47,313 nucleotides of DNA, from positions 1 through 47,313 of the forward strand of contig DAIDAM010000010.1 of NCBI GenBank assembly GCA_027310625.1, written 5' to 3'. Below are positions 32,196 to 39,448 of the stretch, piece after piece. Source of the DNA: a bacterium (GTDB taxonomy: Bacteria > Patescibacteriota > Minisyncoccia > UBA6257 > 2-01-FULL-56-20). The first letter of the stretch is position 1; each line of letters starts with the position of its first letter. The position numbers were made by a program, and so were the translations under genes. The notes under the pieces are model-generated. The model was not told the DNA's origin, made no database searches, and saw nothing but the letters and a program-made list of their open reading frames with translations.

Positions 32196-32795
32196 GTGCT
32201 TGAAAAGAAAAAGAACAACAACCACAATCACGGGTTTTATCACCTGAAGTACAAAATCTGCGTCTCCGGCGCGGCGGAGACCTCGCGCATGGCTCCGGAG
32301 GCGATGGAGAAAGTTGAAGAACTCGGGCGGCTCATCGCCAAGCGCGGAATAATTTTGATAACGGGCGCGACGACGGGCGCTCCCTACTGGGCGGCGAAGG
32401 GCGCGAAGGAAGCCGGCGGTTTCGTCATCGGCATTTCGCCGGCGTATTCCAAAATCCAGCACGTGAAGACCTATCATCTGCCGCTGGATTATCACGACAT
32501 CATAGTTTACACGGGTTTCGGATATTCCGGACGCAACCTCCTTTTGACGCGCGCCTCGGACGCTGTTATCACTGTTGCTGGGCGGATCGGAACGCTCAAC
32601 GAGTTCACCGACGCCTTTGAAGACGGAAAACCTCAGGGCGTTCTGCTCGGCATGGGCGGGACGACGGATATGCTCCCGGATATTTTGGAGCGCGCCGGCC
32701 GCGGCCGCGGCAAAGCGTTTTTCGGGAAAGACGTGGAGCCCCTGCTTGATAAAGTGGTGGAAATGATAGTTGAGGAAGAAAAAGAGCTGGAATAA
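32196..32795 (+). CDS. LOG-family / Rossmann nucleotide-binding protein
   Basis: 199 residues with a GTG start at 32196. The core YKICVSGAAETSRMAPEAME, GIILITGATTGAPYWAAKGA and the TVAGRIGTLNEFTDAFE motif resemble the LOG/TIGR00725 group, where PGGxGT is catalytic in cytokinin-type phosphoribohydrolases. Here the motif reads AGRIGTLNE, so the first residues differ and activity is uncertain. The family is often annotated as putative lysine decarboxylase, which is an error. It lies 5 bp behind the DUF805 gene. Confidence 0.8.
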   Translation: MLEKKKNNNHNHGFYHLKYKICVSGAAETSRMAPEAMEKVEELGRLIAKRGIILITGATTGAPYWAAKGAKEAGGFVIGISPAYSKIQHVKTYHLPLDYHDIIVYTGFGYSGRNLLLTRASDAVITVAGRIGTLNEFTDAFEDGKPQGVLLGMGGTTDMLPDILERAGRGRGKAFFGKDVEPLLDKVVEMIVEEEKELE

Positions 32796-32844
32796 ATAAT
32801 TCCTAATTTCCAATTGAATTGAATCATAATTTCGTATCATAATT

Positions 32845-32874
32845 TTGTTTGGTGCGGGGGAAAGGTCGTATAAT
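32845..32874 (+). promoter_or_regulatory. Promoter of the EF-Tu domain-2-like gene
   Basis: TTGTTT (32845-32850), an 18-bp spacer, TATAAT (32869-32874), 13 nt before the ATG at 32888, giving a very short leader and no SD. Confidence 0.55.
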
Positions 32875-32887
32875 AATAGAAGTCATT

Positions 32888-33148
32888 ATGGCTGAAAAAA
32901 AAGAAAAACCAATCGGCGCCGTTACTCACTATTACGGTCATCTCGGTGTTGCGATTGTGAAATTCAGTAAGGCGGTGAAAGTCGGCGACAAAGTTCATTT
33001 CCGGGGCGCGACGACGGATTTCAACGAGACGATAAATTCCATGCAGTACGACCACAAGCCGATTGAGGCGGCGAAAAAAGGACAGGAAGTGGGAATTAAA
33101 GTCGGCGACAAAGTAAGGGAAGGGGACGAGGTTTACGCATCCGAATAG
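32888..33148 (+). CDS. Small beta-barrel protein resembling translation factor domain 2
   Basis: 86 residues from the ATG at 32888 (MAEKKEKPIGAVTHYYGHLG). The sequence VAIVKFSKAVKVGDKVHFRG, then VGIKVGDKVREGDEVY, is the EF-Tu domain-2 (OB-like) pattern that appears as stand-alone proteins in many CPR and archaeal genomes. The function is not established. Its last codons, Ala-Ser-Glu-stop, are supplied by a repeat element (33137-33195). It has its own promoter and is separated by about 100 bp from the permease gene. Confidence 0.8.
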   Translation: MAEKKEKPIGAVTHYYGHLGVAIVKFSKAVKVGDKVHFRGATTDFNETINSMQYDHKPIEAAKKGQEVGIKVGDKVREGDEVYASE

Positions 33149-33195
33149 CGCGCCTCCGCCTTTGGCTGCGGCAATCCGAATGCGCCCATCCGAAT
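33137..33195. repeat. CATCCGAATAGCGC / GCGCCCATCCGAAT repeat, copy a
   Basis: Left end GCATCCGAATAGCGC (33137-33151), right end GAATGCGCCCATCCGAAT (33178-33195), with a GC-rich hairpin-forming middle. Copies lie at 43833-43906 and, inside tmRNA, at 45008-45045. It supplies the stop codon of the gene at 32888. A further ATTCGGATGTAATTCGG unit follows at 33214-33230, shared with about 9066-9083. Confidence 0.75.
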
Positions 33196-33249
33196 CAGAC
33201 TTTCGGGGCATTCGGATGTAATTCGGGTTGTTCGTATCGCTTCAATTTT

Positions 33250-34347
33250 ATGGCTAACCGGAAATCTTTTTGGGGCAGCGTGGGATTGCTGACGGCGACG
33301 ACCATCGGCGCGGGAATGTTTTCGCTGCCTTACGTTTTTCAAAAATCCGGCTGGCTGCTTGGAATTTTTTACATGGCTGTTTTGGGCGCGGCGGTGATTT
33401 TCGTTCACTGGCTTTACTGGCTCGCGCTCGCGCGGGTTGACGAGAGAAAACGCCTGCTCGGCCTCGTGCGCGAACGCCTCGGAAAATTCGCTTACTACTC
33501 GGCGATAATTTCCGTCGTTGGCGGACTTTTTTTGATTCTCGTCGTTTATCTTATTCTCGCCGAGATTTTCGGGAAATTGATTCTTCCTTCGCCGCTTGAA
33601 AATTTCGGCGCGGTTTTGTTCTGGATTGCCGCGACCTTCCCGCTCTTTTTCAATCTGCCGCGGGTTATCGGCGCGGAATTGTGGGGAGCGGTTTTGATGG
33701 TTCTTATAATTCTTTTCGTTTTTTTGACGGGAAATTCCGGACTTTCCGCCGCGCCAACGATAAACATTCAAAACTTTTTGTTTCCTTTCGGCGCGGTGCT
33801 TTTCTCACTGACGGCGTGGACGGCGATAGAACCGATGTTTGAGTGGGACAAAAAGAACGGCGGCGCGCTTTCGAAGCTCGCGCTCGGAACAATAATTTCC
33901 GCGGCCGCCTATCTTCTTTTTACCTTCGGGATTCTCGGCTCCGCCGGCGCGATTTCGGAAGACACGCTTTCCGGGCTCTCGTCGTGGCCGTCGTGGAAAA
34001 TTCAACTCCTCGGCTGGCTCGGAATTTTCGCCATCTGGACTTCGCACGTGCCGATAAGCATGGAACTCAGAAACGAACTTGAAAAAGACCTCGACTTGCC
34101 GCCGTCATTCAGTTTTTGGATCGTCGTTTTTCTTCCGCTTCTACTCCTTTTTACGGGTATCTTCAGTTTTTTGGGAGCGATAAGTTTGGCAGGAGGATTT
34201 TTCTTGGCGCTGCAGTACGTTTTTATCATCCTCGTCAGCAAAAAAATTCTCGCTTTGTCGGCGACAAAAAAGTTTTTTGCGAATATGCTGATCCTCGTTT
34301 TTCTTGCGGCGGCGGTTTACGAAACGTGGTACTTCGTAATAAACTAG
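33250..34347 (+). CDS. Amino acid permease-like membrane protein (aromatic amino acid transporter type)
   Basis: 365 residues with about ten membrane helices. The opening TATTIGAGMFSLPYVFQKSG is the typical unwound first helix (GAG) of APC-superfamily transporters, closest to the aromatic amino acid permease group. Other visible segments: VVYLILAEIFGKLIL and GAVLFSLTAWTAIEPMFEWD. It would import amino acids, which fits a host-dependent lifestyle with few biosynthetic pathways. Substrate is unknown. The gene ends 9 bp before a broken tRNA-like sequence. Confidence 0.82.
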   Translation: MANRKSFWGSVGLLTATTIGAGMFSLPYVFQKSGWLLGIFYMAVLGAAVIFVHWLYWLALARVDERKRLLGLVRERLGKFAYYSAIISVVGGLFLILVVYLILAEIFGKLILPSPLENFGAVLFWIAATFPLFFNLPRVIGAELWGAVLMVLIILFVFLTGNSGLSAAPTINIQNFLFPFGAVLFSLTAWTAIEPMFEWDKKNGGALSKLALGTIISAAAYLLFTFGILGSAGAISEDTLSGLSSWPSWKIQLLGWLGIFAIWTSHVPISMELRNELEKDLDLPPSFSFWIVVFLPLLLLFTGIFSFLGAISLAGGFFLALQYVFIILVSKKILALSATKKFFANMLILVFLAAAVYETWYFVIN

Positions 34348-34368
34348 GCAGATAAAGCTCTCGTAGTT

Positions 34369-34398
34369 TCCGCCAAAGGCGGATCCGCCTCGGACGGA
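34369..34398. repeat. TCCGCC-GGCGGATCC palindrome in the interrupted tRNA
   Basis: TCCGCCAAAGGCGGA (34369-34383), then TCCGCCTCGGACGGA (34384-34398). The first half matches the in-frame insertion in the pilB-like gene at 12415-12429. Confidence 0.6.
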
Positions 34399-34421
34399 CA
34401 ATGGATTTCTGCACCTTTTAC

Positions 34422-34493
34422 GCCCTCATAGTTTAATGGATAAAACGCGAGCTTCCGAAGCTTGAGATCGAGGTTCGATTCCTCGCGAGGGCA
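34422..34493 (+). tRNA. tRNA-Arg (anticodon CCG)
   Basis: Acceptor GCCCTCA/CGAGGGC (last pair A-C mismatched), D arm GTTT..AAAC, anticodon arm CGAGC-TTCCGAA-GCTTG with anticodon CCG, T arm CGAGG-TTCGATT-CCTCG, discriminator A. No CCA is encoded. GCACCTTT just upstream and AAAGGTGC just downstream are complementary, as in many precursors. It reads the CGG codon. A terminator follows at 34715-34746. Confidence 0.92.
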
Positions 34494-34714
34494 CATAGAA
34501 AGGTGCGAGGCAAGCAGAGTGCGACCCTCCGAAGGAGGTGATGCAGGTTCAATTCCTGCCGAGAGCACCATTTCGAATTCGAAAATTGCAAGCCAGAGGA
34601 AGCCGCCTCGCTGCGCTCGGCGGCTCGCGCGTATCGCATTTTCGGCTCAAAACGGAATTTGCTATTTCGCTTAAGGGGAAGAAAAATTTTTAATCCAGTA
34701 CGAATACGAAAACC

Positions 34715-34746
34715 CAGAAAAAGCCCTAAAATGTGGGCTTTTTCTG
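34715..34746 (+). terminator. Intrinsic terminator after the tRNA
   Basis: CAGAAAAAGCCC (34715-34726) pairs perfectly with GGGCTTTTTCTG (34735-34746). Downstream, GCCACGATTTG is repeated in tandem. The rest of 34571-35018 has no convincing gene; I see only this terminator and the promoter at 34925. Confidence 0.75.
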
Positions 34747-34924
34747 TTGCCACGATTTGTGCCACGATTTGACCATTTTCTAATCAATACCTTTCACACC
34801 CCACCCTCTTCGTACCAGGTCCGCTGCGTCTCGACGCACGCGCGGCAGGTAGGGATTTTTTGAATACGCCATTTTCATAGTCTAAACGATGATGGGTGTT
34901 TCCAAGCTATTGAACCATGGGGGG

Positions 34925-34953
34925 TTGACAATTACATTATATTCTGTCACAAT
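34925..34953 (+). promoter_or_regulatory. Possible promoter of the small membrane protein gene
   Basis: TTGACA (34925-34930), a 17-bp spacer, CACAAT (34948-34953). The -10 is imperfect; TATATT inside the spacer is an alternative at a shorter distance. Confidence 0.4.
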
Positions 34954-35018
34954 TGCCGCGTAATCCTGATGGATTATAAAGTTCTTTAACCCTCAAACCC
35001 ACTAAACAGGAGGTCAGT

Positions 35019-35204
35019 ATGACGAGCGAAAAGCGGATCAGTTGTGCGGCCCAGATCATGGCCGCCGTCGGGGTGTTGCTATGGATAGGAGCGACGATAT
35101 ACTTCGGGTTCTATCCCGCCACCATTATCATCGCGATGACCGCTGTTCCGGCGACCATCTACAACATCGTGCGCGAAGCCAGGAGTGCCGAACCCGTGCG
35201 GTAG
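35019..35204 (+). CDS. Small two-helix membrane protein, unknown, with strong SD
   Basis: 61 residues. AGGAGGT lies 5 nt before the ATG. Two hydrophobic helices (about residues 9-28 and 31-46) are separated by a Tyr-Pro turn, with a charged tail, VREARSAEPVR. No family is recognised. It is a single-gene unit: TTGACA-type promoter upstream, and a perfect hairpin with T run downstream (35235-35279). An unknown role in the membrane is all that can be said. Confidence 0.6.
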   Translation: MTSEKRISCAAQIMAAVGVLLWIGATIYFGFYPATIIIAMTAVPATIYNIVREARSAEPVR

Positions 35205-35234
35205 GTGGCAACTCGACAGCGCCTGCGATCCAAA

Positions 35235-35279
35235 GCCCCAAGCGGAAACATGTTTCCGCTTGGGGCCCCTCACTTTTTC
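35235..35279 (+). terminator. Perfect-palindrome terminator
   Basis: GCCCCAAGCGGAAACA and TGTTTCCGCTTGGGGC (35235-35266) form an uninterrupted 16-bp stem, followed by TTTTT at 35274-35278. It ends the small membrane protein gene. The remaining bases to 35516 hold no gene that I can support. Confidence 0.85.
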
Positions 35280-35516
35280 TAAAATTGAAATTGTTGTCAT
35301 TATTTTCTACATTTGATTCATTCAGGGTATTCACTTCGCGAATTCTTGGTTGGATTTATTCGCCGCCAAAGGAAAACTTGAAATTGTCAGCGGTGCGGCT
35401 CCGCCGTGTTCCGGATTTTTCGCGGGGTGGGTTCCTCGCCGCCGCAGGCGCGATGGATTCGCACTAATTCAAGTATCCTGCACAAAAGGAAAGCCGCCAT
35501 TGCTGGCGGTCTTGTT

Positions 35517-35795
35517 CTATTTGCTCGGGCTCGGAAGTTTTCTCACCCTCAGAATTTTTGCGACTTCCTTCCCCACGCTCTCTGGGCTTTCTTCGATCAG
35601 CTTGAGAAGCAGCAAAGCAGTGGTGCGCGGCCTTGCGCCACGTCTGCCTTGTTCCCAGTTCTTGAGGGTGGATAGAGGAATCCCGAATGTCCGGGAGAAT
35701 TCTTCTTGTGTCATCATCAGCTTTTTGCGTATCTCCCTTACACTAACCTTGATTTCGAAGTACCTTTTTTCAAAGAGCGTGGCACGTTTTTTCAC
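35517..35795 (-). CDS. XRE-family helix-turn-helix protein, antitoxin- or regulator-like
   Basis: 92 residues with a GTG start at 35795; AAGGAGG lies 8 nt upstream. The HTH is VREIRKKLMMTQEEFSRTFGIPLSTLKNWEQGRR, followed by PRTTALLLLKLIEESPESV, as in HigA- or NadS-type regulators of toxin-antitoxin modules. No toxin gene is adjacent on either side, so it is an orphan. The SD sets it apart from neighbouring core genes and fits an acquired unit. It converges on the region after the small membrane protein. Confidence 0.82.
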   Translation of the reverse strand: MKKRATLFEKRYFEIKVSVREIRKKLMMTQEEFSRTFGIPLSTLKNWEQGRRGARPRTTALLLLKLIEESPESVGKEVAKILRVRKLPSPSK

Positions 35796-35860
35796 AACGC
35801 AAACCTCCTTAGGTTGTCCACGGGTTTTTTATACCGCACCTAAAGAATAAAATGTCAAAC

Positions 35861-35869
35861 TGATATAAT
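35861..35869 (+). promoter_or_regulatory. Extended -10 promoter of the uracil-DNA glycosylase gene
   Basis: TGATATAAT, 6 nt before the ATG at 35876. Transcription would start almost at the initiation codon, implying a leaderless or near-leaderless message. Confidence 0.55.
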
Positions 35870-35875
35870 TTCTTT

Positions 35876-36502
35876 ATGACCAAACCCGAAGCGCTGAAAA
35901 AGCTCGAGGAAGAAATCGCCGCCGACGCTTCCCTGCCCTTGCGGGAGTCAAATTTGGTTTTCGGGGAGGGAAATCCTGATAGCGAAGTTATGTTCATCGG
36001 CGAGGGGCCGGGATTCGACGAAGACAGGCAGAAGCGGCCCTTCGTCGGGCGTTCGGGACAGCTTCTGCGGAAAAATCTCCGCGCTCTCGGCTGGAAAGAA
36101 GAAAGCGTTTACATCACAAACATCGTCAAACGCCGGCCGCCGGGAAACCGCGACCCTCTGCCCGACGAAATCGCCGCCTACGAGCCGTATCTCGAAAAAC
36201 AAATCGAAATTATTAAGCCGAAAATCATCGTCGCCCTCGGCAGATTCGCGATGAATTATTTCCTGCCCGACGCCAAAATCAGCCGCGATCGCGGAAAAAT
36301 TTTCCGCTTCAAGGATTTTCTCGTTTATCCCGTTTATCATCCGGCGGCGGCGCTCCGTTCCACCGCCGTTCTCGGAGAAATGGAAGACGACTTGAAAAAA
36401 CTCCCGCAGATAATTGAGAAGGCGGACAAACTCCTTGCCGAAACAAAGCCCGAGCCGCCGCGCGTAAAAGAATCGAAAATAAAACAGGAGAAGTTATTTT
36501 GA
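35876..36502 (+). CDS. Uracil-DNA glycosylase, family 4-like, lacking all cysteines
   Basis: 208 residues. Motifs of family 4/UDGa are clear: FGEGNPDSEVMFIGEGPGFDEDRQ with GEGPG, PFVGRSGQLL, NIVKRRPPGNRDP, and the C-terminal HPAAALRS. In the family four cysteines bind a 4Fe-4S cluster (CxxC near the start, VKCRPP, and a Cys before EPYL). Here they are replaced: no CxxC, VKRRPP, and YEPYL. The whole protein has no cysteine. It should still excise uracil if the fold is stable without the cluster. A Lys/Pro-rich tail follows. Confidence 0.88.
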   Translation: MTKPEALKKLEEEIAADASLPLRESNLVFGEGNPDSEVMFIGEGPGFDEDRQKRPFVGRSGQLLRKNLRALGWKEESVYITNIVKRRPPGNRDPLPDEIAAYEPYLEKQIEIIKPKIIVALGRFAMNYFLPDAKISRDRGKIFRFKDFLVYPVYHPAAALRSTAVLGEMEDDLKKLPQIIEKADKLLAETKPEPPRVKESKIKQEKLF

Positions 36503-36553
36503 GAAGCTTACGAAAGTACGAAATGGTACGAAAGTACGAAAATTATTTCTCGG

Positions 36554-36562
36554 TGATATAAT
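36554..36562 (+). promoter_or_regulatory. Extended -10 promoter for the small membrane protein / Clp-like pair
   Basis: TGATATAAT ends 8 nt before the ATG at 36571, again suggesting an almost leaderless mRNA. The gap before it holds tandem TACGAAA repeats (36509-36541). Confidence 0.5.
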
Positions 36563-36570
36563 TAACGTAA

Positions 36571-36921
36571 ATGAACTTTTCGCTGACATACTTGGTCGGG
36601 AGATTTTTTTACCGGATTTACGATTTTTTTCACCATTGGTACGCCGACGCCTCGCGGGTTTTTTTTCACAAACTCGTTTCGTTTCTGGAGTCGCTTGACT
36701 ATGCGTTTGCCCTGAAAATCACGCTGCGCTACTTTTTCCAGCCGCTTTTCAAGGACTACACCGTTATCGGGAGGATTATCGGCGTCGTTTTCAGAACCTG
36801 CAGGATTCTCGGAAGCTTGGCGGTTTATTTCCTGATTTTGGTCGTTTTTTCAATCGTGTACATTTTCTGGCTTGCCCTGCCGGTCGTTTTAATTCTCTAT
36901 GTGATTGGTTATTCGTCATAA
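36571..36921 (+). CDS. Small membrane protein upstream of the Clp-like ATPase
   Basis: 116 residues, rich in Phe, Tyr and Ile. An amphipathic N-terminal part (LVGRFFYRIYDFFHHWYADA) precedes two strongly hydrophobic helices at about residues 78-95 and 97-114. No family is recognised. It lies 19 bp before the membrane-bound AAA ATPase gene and is probably cotranscribed. This pairing suggests a shared membrane complex, which is inference. Confidence 0.65.
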   Translation: MNFSLTYLVGRFFYRIYDFFHHWYADASRVFFHKLVSFLESLDYAFALKITLRYFFQPLFKDYTVIGRIIGVVFRTCRILGSLAVYFLILVVFSIVYIFWLALPVVLILYVIGYSS

Positions 36922-36940
36922 ATTATCTGTTATTGGTCAC

Positions 36941-39445
36941 ATGAACGAGAGATTTTATTTCAATGAGCAGCGCCTCGTAATGACTCTGCCCGGAAGGCTT
37001 CTTGTGAGAATTGCCGGTTACGTTTCTTACGCAGTTTTCTTTGTCGCCGGTCTTTCCATGGCTTTTTCCGACGTCCCGAATCTCCGGGCGCTCGGAATTT
37101 TGATACTTCTTTTCTTCGCCGATTACTTCGTTCATTTCGGCGAGGGAGACAAACCGTTTTCGGAAATGCCGGCCGCGGGGAAAATAAATCTCGCGGAGTA
37201 CTTGTCGCCGTCCGCCTATTCCGTTATTGAAAAAAGTTTTGACAGAAGCGTCATCTCCAAAACGGACTTCTTTTCAAACGCAGTCAAGGAACTTTTGCAA
37301 AGAAAGGAAATTAAAGAGGGACTTATGCGCCTTGACCTCAATGCCGACGAGCTCCGGCGGAAAATTGAGTCGCTTTCCGAATCGTCGGGAGCGAAGCGTT
37401 TGAATAAAAAGGAGATTATAAAAATGGCGGAGGCGCTGATTTTGAAGGCGGGAGAGAGAAGCATCGTAAATAGGCGGGAATTTATAGAAACGAGCGATAT
37501 TTTTTCGGGTCTTTTCTTTGTTGGCGACGAGACGATAAATCGCCTTTTCAACACGTTTTCAATCGAAGCGGACGATTTGGAATTGGCTCTTCTTTTGAGT
37601 TCGCTCAAGAAAAAATGGGGTTTCCGCCTGCCTTCAACTTTGGGCGGGTTCAGTTTTGAGACGCAGCGCGGAATGCGGCACAGAGTGGTCAACAGGGCTT
37701 GGACAAGCAGGCCGACGCCCACACTTGATAAATTCAGTTCCGATTTGACGGATTTGGCGGCGGAAAACGAGGTCGGTTTCATCATCGGGCACAACGCGGA
37801 GTATCAAAGGATGGTTGACACTCTTTCCAGGCCGCTCAGTCCGAATGTTCTTCTCGTCGGCGAGGAAGGCGTGGGCAAAGAAACGATGGTTCTTCACCTT
37901 GCCCGCCAGATTGTGAAAGACGAAGTTCCCCAGCGCTTGTTTGACAAACGCCTCGTAAGTTTGGAAATTTCAAGCTTGGTCGCCGGCGCGTCTCCCGAGG
38001 AACTGCAGGCGCGCCTGAAAAAGATAGTTGAAGAAATAACGATTTCCGAAAACGTAATTCTGTACATTCCCGATTTTCACAATCTCGTCAGAACCTCCGG
38101 GGAATATTATCTCTCGGCGGCTGACGCGCTGATGCCGATAATGAAAAATGACCTTTTCCCGCTCGTGGGCGCGACCTATCCGAGGGAATACAAAGAATTT
38201 GTTGAGCCGCGGAGCGACATCAAAAACATTTTCGAAGTGATAATGGTGAACGAGGTAAGTGAGGAAGAAGCAAGGAGGATTCTTGTCTACGACAGTTTGA
38301 TTCTTGAGAGGAAAACGGGAATCGTCGTCAGTTTCGCGGCGATAAAAGCGGCCGTGACTCTGGGAAAGAAATACCTTGCGGGAAAATTCCTTCCCTCGAG
38401 CGCGCAAGAACTTTTGAGGAGCGCTTTGTCTGCGGCGGCAAGGGAAAAGAATAAATATCTGACGCGGGATGGGATAGTGAAAGCGGCCGAAGCTAAAGTC
38501 AACGTGCCGATACACGAGGCGAGCGGGGCGGAGGCGGAGGCGCTCCTCAACCTTGAGGAAACGATACATAAGCGCCTCATAGACCAGGAAGAGGCGGTGA
38601 AAGTTGTCAGCACCGCGCTCCGCGAATACAGGAGCGGCTTGAGCCGCCCTGGCGGCCCGATAGCGAGCTTTCTTTTTATCGGTCCGACCGGTGTCGGCAA
38701 GACCGAGCTTGCAAAAATACTTTCAAGAATCCAGTTCGGCTCGGAATCGGCGATGATCAGATTTGATATGACGGAATATCAGGACAAAGCAAGCTTTTTC
38801 CGCTTCATCGGCTCGCCCGACGGGAAAATGAGCGGCGCGCTGACGGACGCCGTTCTCAAAAAACCGTACTCACTTATCCTTTTGGACGAGTTTGAGAAGG
38901 CGTTCCCGGACATCCTCGGTCTTTTTCTTCAGGTTTTCGACGACGGGCGGCTGACGGACAATCTCGGCAGAACGGTGGGATTTCAGAACACGATAATCAT
39001 CGCCACCTCCAACGCCCACTCCGACATCATCAACGAATCGCTTTCCAAAGGAGAAAAAATGGAGAATATCGCCGAGTATCTCAAAAGAAAACTGACCGAC
39101 GTTTTCAAACCGGAGCTTTTGAACAGGTTTTCAAAAGTCGTCGTTTTCAAAGACCTTTCGCCGGACGATGTTTACAAAATAGCGAAGATAAACCTTTCTG
39201 ACCTCGGGGGGATGCTTCTTGAGCAGGGAATAAAGCTTGGGTTTGACGAATCGGCTGTGAAGCAGATAGCGAAGCTCGGCTACGAGCCGGCTTTCGGCGC
39301 GCGCCCCCTGAGACGCGCCGTGGAGGAGCATCTCCGCGCCCCGCTTGCGGAAAAGATTTTGAGAAAGGAAGTGGCGCGCGGCGACGATATCACAATTCAT
39401 CATGAAGGTGACTCCTTTCAATTCAAAGTCGGCCGCTCCATTTGA
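36941..39445 (+). CDS. Membrane-anchored ClpA/B-type double AAA+ ATPase
   Basis: About 834 residues from the ATG at 36941. Two membrane helices (about residues 18-38 and 48-64) come first, then a helical region, then two AAA modules. Module 1 is degenerate: Walker A GEEGVGKET, where the family has GK[TS], and Walker B ILYIPDFHNL, without DE. Module 2 is intact: IGPTGVGKTELAKIL, LILLDEFEKAFPDI, TSNAHSDI, and the C-terminal D2-small domain FGARPLRRAVEEHL. It should unfold proteins at the membrane. No ClpP is nearby; a disaggregase or secretion-linked role is equally possible. Confidence 0.9.
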   Translation: MNERFYFNEQRLVMTLPGRLLVRIAGYVSYAVFFVAGLSMAFSDVPNLRALGILILLFFADYFVHFGEGDKPFSEMPAAGKINLAEYLSPSAYSVIEKSFDRSVISKTDFFSNAVKELLQRKEIKEGLMRLDLNADELRRKIESLSESSGAKRLNKKEIIKMAEALILKAGERSIVNRREFIETSDIFSGLFFVGDETINRLFNTFSIEADDLELALLLSSLKKKWGFRLPSTLGGFSFETQRGMRHRVVNRAWTSRPTPTLDKFSSDLTDLAAENEVGFIIGHNAEYQRMVDTLSRPLSPNVLLVGEEGVGKETMVLHLARQIVKDEVPQRLFDKRLVSLEISSLVAGASPEELQARLKKIVEEITISENVILYIPDFHNLVRTSGEYYLSAADALMPIMKNDLFPLVGATYPREYKEFVEPRSDIKNIFEVIMVNEVSEEEARRILVYDSLILERKTGIVVSFAAIKAAVTLGKKYLAGKFLPSSAQELLRSALSAAAREKNKYLTRDGIVKAAEAKVNVPIHEASGAEAEALLNLEETIHKRLIDQEEAVKVVSTALREYRSGLSRPGGPIASFLFIGPTGVGKTELAKILSRIQFGSESAMIRFDMTEYQDKASFFRFIGSPDGKMSGALTDAVLKKPYSLILLDEFEKAFPDILGLFLQVFDDGRLTDNLGRTVGFQNTIIIATSNAHSDIINESLSKGEKMENIAEYLKRKLTDVFKPELLNRFSKVVVFKDLSPDDVYKIAKINLSDLGGMLLEQGIKLGFDESAVKQIAKLGYEPAFGARPLRRAVEEHLRAPLAEKILRKEVARGDDITIHHEGDSFQFKVGRSI

Positions 39446-39448
39446 TTC

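Larger units (their letters stand above)
34357..34570 (+). pseudogene. Interrupted tRNA-like gene enclosing tRNA-Arg(CCG)
   Basis: A tRNA-like 5' start, GCTCTCGTAGTTT (34357-34369), is perfectly complementary in its first 7 nt to CGAGAGC (34560-34566), which is followed by ACCA and preceded by a T arm, GCAGG-TTCAATT-CCTGC. The anticodon-like loop CTCCGAA (34528-34534) would read CCG, but its stem is poor. Between the halves lie a TCCGCCAAAGGCGGATCC palindrome and an intact tRNA-Arg. I read this as an older tRNA-Arg split by insertion, not as a working intron, but either is possible. Confidence 0.5.

Noticed and set aside
34357-34570. Group I intron in the outer tRNA
   Set aside because: The roughly 150-190 nt between the halves is too short and shows no group I core; it instead carries a whole tRNA and a palindrome.
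34344-34765. Open frames on the minus strand across the tRNA locus (peptides with GIEPASPP and CPREESNLDL)
   Set aside because: They are antisense translations of tRNA arms, a well-known source of false proteins.
35350-35850. Long plus-strand frame opposite the XRE gene
   Set aside because: It is the complement of the XRE protein, which has a clear SD and HTH; the plus frame shows no protein pattern.
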